Assembly: GCA_030149965.1 (NCBI GenBank)
Contig: JASLHB010000086.1
Span: 1-16,512 of the forward strand
DNA from: Wohlfahrtiimonas sp.
GTDB lineage: Bacteria; Pseudomonadota; Gammaproteobacteria; Cardiobacteriales; Wohlfahrtiimonadaceae
Direction: 5' to 3'
DNA length: 16,512 nucleotides
Made by a program: the position numbers and the translations under genes. Below, in pieces: positions 14,275-16,512 of the stretch (position 1 is its first letter; the number at the start of each line of letters is the position of its first letter). Below the pieces are notes generated by a model. That model saw only the letters and a program-made list of their open reading frames with translations. It did not search any database and was not told where the DNA came from.

Positions 14275-14625
14275 ATGTCACAAAACATGGGACAGAATTT
14301 ACATGCGTACAGCAATGAGCATTTAATTACCATTGAACAAATGCCAAGCTTTAACAAAGTGGTCAAACAAAAGCATTTATTCCTTTTTTCTATCACTGCA
14401 GGCTTTTTGTTTATCTATATTCTTTTGCCCATTTTAGCCTTCCAGCCCATCTTACAAAAACCGTTAGTGGGTGCAATTACTGGCGTTTGGTTTTATTCAG
14501 CAGGATTATTTTTGATGACAATTATCCTATGTACACTTTACATTCGTCAGGCTGCTATTTTTGATAAAAGGATCGAAGCAGTGATTGAAGAATATCAACA
14601 AATGAGATCGGAGGAAGCACCATGA
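14275..14625 (+). CDS. yjcH: DUF485 membrane protein (YjcH-like)
   Basis: A 116-residue inner-membrane protein with two hydrophobic segments (about 36-58 and 74-97) and the DUF485 features FNKVVKQKH before the first span and YIRQAAIFDKRIEAVIEEY after the second. YjcH homologues are nearly always encoded directly before acetate or related sodium:solute symporters and are thought to assist them; the mechanism is not known. It is about 12 residues longer at the N-terminus than E. coli YjcH (104). A very strong AGGAGG ribosome site (14263-14268) lies six bases from the ATG. It overlaps actP as ATGA. Confidence 0.9.
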   Translation: MSQNMGQNLHAYSNEHLITIEQMPSFNKVVKQKHLFLFSITAGFLFIYILLPILAFQPILQKPLVGAITGVWFYSAGLFLMTIILCTLYIRQAAIFDKRIEAVIEEYQQMRSEEAP

Positions 14626-16160
14626 GTTTTATTTCTGTAGGTTTTTTCCTCGCTATTGTGAGTTTAACGTTAATCGTGACTTATATTGCAGCTAAACGCA
14701 CAACATCTGCTAAAGATTTCTATACTGCTGGCGGCGGTTTAACAGGCTGGCAAAATGGCTTTGCCATCGCAGGTGATTATCTTTCTGCTGCGGCATTCTT
14801 AGGTGTTTCAGGCGCAATTGCATTAACAGGATTTGATGGATTCTTCTTCTCCGTTGGCTATGTAGTGGCAAACCTTGTATTGCTTTATGTGATTGCCGAG
14901 CCAATGCGAAATTTGGGTAAATATACCTTGGCAGATATGCTCATTTCCCGTTTCAATGAAAAACGCGTACGCGGTGTTGCAGCAACTGGCACAATCATCA
15001 TTGTAATTTTATACATGATCGCACAATTAGTAGGCGCAGGCGCGTTGATCAAATTATTGTTTGGCATTGATTACTGGATCGCGGTATTGATTGTCGGCAT
15101 TATGATGACAACATACGTATTATTTGGCGGAATGACAGCCACTTCATGGGTTCAAATCATTAAAGCTGCACTTTTACTCTTTGGCACAGGCTTATTGGCT
15201 GGCTTAGTTTTCAGTAAATTTGGTTATTCAATCACGAACATGTTCGATACTATCGCTAAAGACAATGGTGAAAAATTCCTAATTCCAGGCATTAAGTACT
15301 CAAGTTCAATTGATTCTGTGTCTATGATGATGGCGTTAGTTTTAGGAACGTCGGGCTTGCCACATATTTTGATGAGATTCTTCACAGTAAAAGATGCTAA
15401 AACAGCAAGATCATCTATTTCATGGGCAACTTGGATCACAACAATCTTCTTCTCTTTAACTATTTTCTTAGGCTTTGGCGCATTACAATTTGTTGGCATT
15501 GAGAATATTTTGGCAGAAAGTAAAGCTGGCAATACAGCAGCACCATTGCTTGCTCAATATTTAGGTGGCGAAGTATTAATGTCATTCATCAGCGCGGTTG
15601 CCTTTGCAACAATCTTAGCAGTAGTTTCTGGATTAGTATTGACGGGCGCTTCAGCGATTTCCCATGATATTTATGGCCAAATCATCAAAGATGGCAAGTT
15701 AAGCGCAGGACAAGAAGTTGCTGCTGCTCGATTAGGATCAATTGGCATTGCTATTTTATCCATCATTCTCGCGCTCTTTGCACAAAACTTAAACGTTTCA
15801 TTCTTAGTATCATTTGCTTTCTGTATTGGTGCTTCTGCAAATCTACCTGTAATTTTATATACAATTTACTGGAAAAATTTCAATTCAACAGGCACGGTTG
15901 CAGCCATTTCAACGGGCGTAATCTCCTGCTTGCTCTTTGGCGCAATGGGGCCAAATATCTGGTCAGAAACTGGCAATGCAATCTTCATGGGCAAACCTTT
16001 AGTTGATTTAGCTGTACCAGCAATTATCACAATCCCTCTAGGTTTCTTAGCCGGCTATGTTGGATCAAAAATTGGTGCGAAAAAGCATAATACTGTTGAA
16101 TCTGCAGCGCTTTATCAAACCATTCGCGTGAAAGCGAACACAGGATTGATGCTAGGTTAA
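14622..16160 (+). CDS. actP: Cation/acetate symporter, sodium:solute symporter family (ActP-like)
   Basis: A 512-residue polytopic inner-membrane protein, about 13 spans, that takes up acetate or a related short carboxylate with Na+ or H+. It follows E. coli ActP (549) closely: YTAGGGLTGWQNGFAIAGDY near 34-53, YVLFGGMTATSWVQIIKA, TSGLPHILMRFFTVKDA, FISAVAFATILAVVSGLVL and the GASAISHDIY block. It is shorter mainly at the ends and in one loop. It starts in an ATGA overlap with yjcH, preceded by GGAGG (14610-14614). No acetyl-CoA synthetase gene is next to it, unlike in E. coli where acs precedes yjcH-actP. Exact substrate is inferred. Confidence 0.92.
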   Translation: MSFISVGFFLAIVSLTLIVTYIAAKRTTSAKDFYTAGGGLTGWQNGFAIAGDYLSAAAFLGVSGAIALTGFDGFFFSVGYVVANLVLLYVIAEPMRNLGKYTLADMLISRFNEKRVRGVAATGTIIIVILYMIAQLVGAGALIKLLFGIDYWIAVLIVGIMMTTYVLFGGMTATSWVQIIKAALLLFGTGLLAGLVFSKFGYSITNMFDTIAKDNGEKFLIPGIKYSSSIDSVSMMMALVLGTSGLPHILMRFFTVKDAKTARSSISWATWITTIFFSLTIFLGFGALQFVGIENILAESKAGNTAAPLLAQYLGGEVLMSFISAVAFATILAVVSGLVLTGASAISHDIYGQIIKDGKLSAGQEVAAARLGSIGIAILSIILALFAQNLNVSFLVSFAFCIGASANLPVILYTIYWKNFNSTGTVAAISTGVISCLLFGAMGPNIWSETGNAIFMGKPLVDLAVPAIITIPLGFLAGYVGSKIGAKKHNTVESAALYQTIRVKANTGLMLG

Positions 16161-16179
16161 AAATTATACAGATTAATGC

Positions 16180-16208
16180 TTGACGAACGAATTAATGTTG
16201 TCTATAAT
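16180..16208 (+). promoter_or_regulatory. Strong sigma-70 promoter of tRNA-Gln
   Basis: TTGACG (16180-16185) and a perfect TATAAT (16203-16208) are 17 bases apart. Transcription would start near 16215, about 26 bases before the tRNA. The sequence is AT-rich like the host. Confidence 0.85.
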
Positions 16209-16240
16209 TCTCAGCTCTTACGGTCGATGACCTAAGTAAT

Positions 16241-16315
16241 TGGGCTGTAGCCAAGCGGTAAGGCAGCGGGTTTTGATCCCGCCATTCCCAGGTTCGATCC
16301 CTGGCGCCCCAGCCA
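16241..16315 (+). tRNA. tRNA-Gln(TTG), acceptor stem mismatched, probably a hybrid gene
   Basis: The cloverleaf reads as tRNA-Gln with anticodon TTG in the loop TTTTGAT. The D arm (GCC/GGC), the anticodon stem (GCGGG/CCCGC), the T arm (CCAGG/CCTGG around TTCGATC) and an encoded CCA (16313-16315) are all good. The acceptor stem is not: TGGGCTG at the 5' side faces CGCCCCA at the 3' side, giving a C-C clash at pair 5-68 and a T-G wobble at 6-67. The 3' arm would pair perfectly with a 5' TGGGGCG, and the 5' arm with a 3' CAGCCCA. The two halves therefore look as if they come from two different tRNA-Gln genes. Confidence 0.85.
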
Positions 16316-16360
16316 AGATTTCGAGTTCGATCGGTTGACCACGAGCAAAGCGAGGGGACC

Positions 16361-16512
16361 GTGGCCACAGGCAAGATGATGGTGTTCGCGGGCAATGCAA
16401 ACCCGCAACTGGCGCACACGATCGCCGCCCGTCTGACCTTGCCTCTGGGCAAGGCCCAGGTCAACAAGTTCAGCGATGGCGAGGTCGCCATCGAACTGAT
16501 GGAGAACGTGCG
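16361..16512 (+). CDS. prs: Ribose-phosphate pyrophosphokinase, N-terminus (partial, GC-rich)
   Basis: The visible 50 codons encode the start of PRPP synthetase, which makes PRPP from ribose-5-phosphate and ATP. MMVFAGNANPQLA and then KFSDGEVAIELMENVR match the family N-terminus, including the FSDGE motif. I chose GTG 16361, with GCGAGGGG just ahead (16350-16357); in-frame ATGs at 16376 and 16379 are alternatives. The gene runs off the window. A tRNA-Gln directly before prs is a known order in several proteobacteria with GC-rich genomes. The composition (75 G/C of 120 bases at 16381-16500) and the GC-ending codons are unlike every other gene here, so this piece probably belongs to another organism. 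Confidence 0.88.
   Translation, partial: MATGKMMVFAGNANPQLAHTIAARLTLPLGKAQVNKFSDGEVAIELMENV

Noticed and set aside
16192..16491. Minus-strand reading frames across the tRNA and prs start
   Set aside because: They cross a tRNA gene and lie antisense to a clear prs N-terminus; long open frames are expected by chance in GC-rich DNA.

Overview
The window is AT-rich chromosomal DNA of a gammaproteobacterium-like host, with compact operons, ATGA-type overlaps and strong AAGGA/AGGAGG ribosome sites. FeoC, YgfB (UPF0149), ApaH, an ActP/YjcH pair and a CobU-CobT-CobS-CobC block all fit Gammaproteobacteria; I cannot name the genus. The last ~200 bases are different: they are GC-rich (75 of 120 bases at 16381-16500 are G or C) and begin a prs gene with a foreign look.

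Layout. (1) 1-3114: the first 16 codons of a CorA-like gene on the minus strand, then a divergent regulatory region with a Fur-box match and an FNR-like site, driving the ferrous-iron uptake operon feoA-feoB-feoC. (2) 3115-4881: a disturbed locus. A broken 5' copy of an osmC-like gene with a strong ribosome site is followed by a secreted Sel1-repeat protein, an 8-bp tandem repeat, and then a complete osmC-like gene whose first 83 bases duplicate the broken copy. This looks like an insertion that displaced osmC and supplied a new 5' end. (3) 4929-6881, minus strand: an exported TPR protein followed by apaH. (4) 7030-8819: ygfB, an Eda-like aldolase with changed substrate-site residues, and a LysE-family exporter, tightly packed. 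(5) 8890-11736: cobU-cobT-cobS-cobC, overlapping end to end, which is the nucleotide-loop part of cobalamin synthesis and fits salvage of corrinoids. (6) 11726-13807, minus strand: a 51-residue membrane protein, a DsrE-like protein, a CNNM/CorC-type CBS membrane protein, a GIY-YIG protein and a very short Tat-signal protein. (7) 13808-14274: a 467-base AT-rich divergent regulatory region with a near-perfect palindrome and a possible sigma-54 site. (8) 14275-16160: yjcH-like and actP-like genes for acetate (or a related carboxylate) uptake. (9) 16180-16512: a clean sigma-70 promoter, a tRNA-Gln(TTG) whose acceptor stem does not pair properly, and the start of GC-rich prs.

The two places most worth a second look are the osmC/Sel1 insertion and the tRNA-Gln/prs end. 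In the second, the two arms of the tRNA acceptor stem appear to come from different organisms. The simplest reading is a chimeric join inside a conserved tRNA gene rather than a real transfer. I saw no convincing novel defence or mobile system; the Sel1 cassette is the only candidate accessory module.
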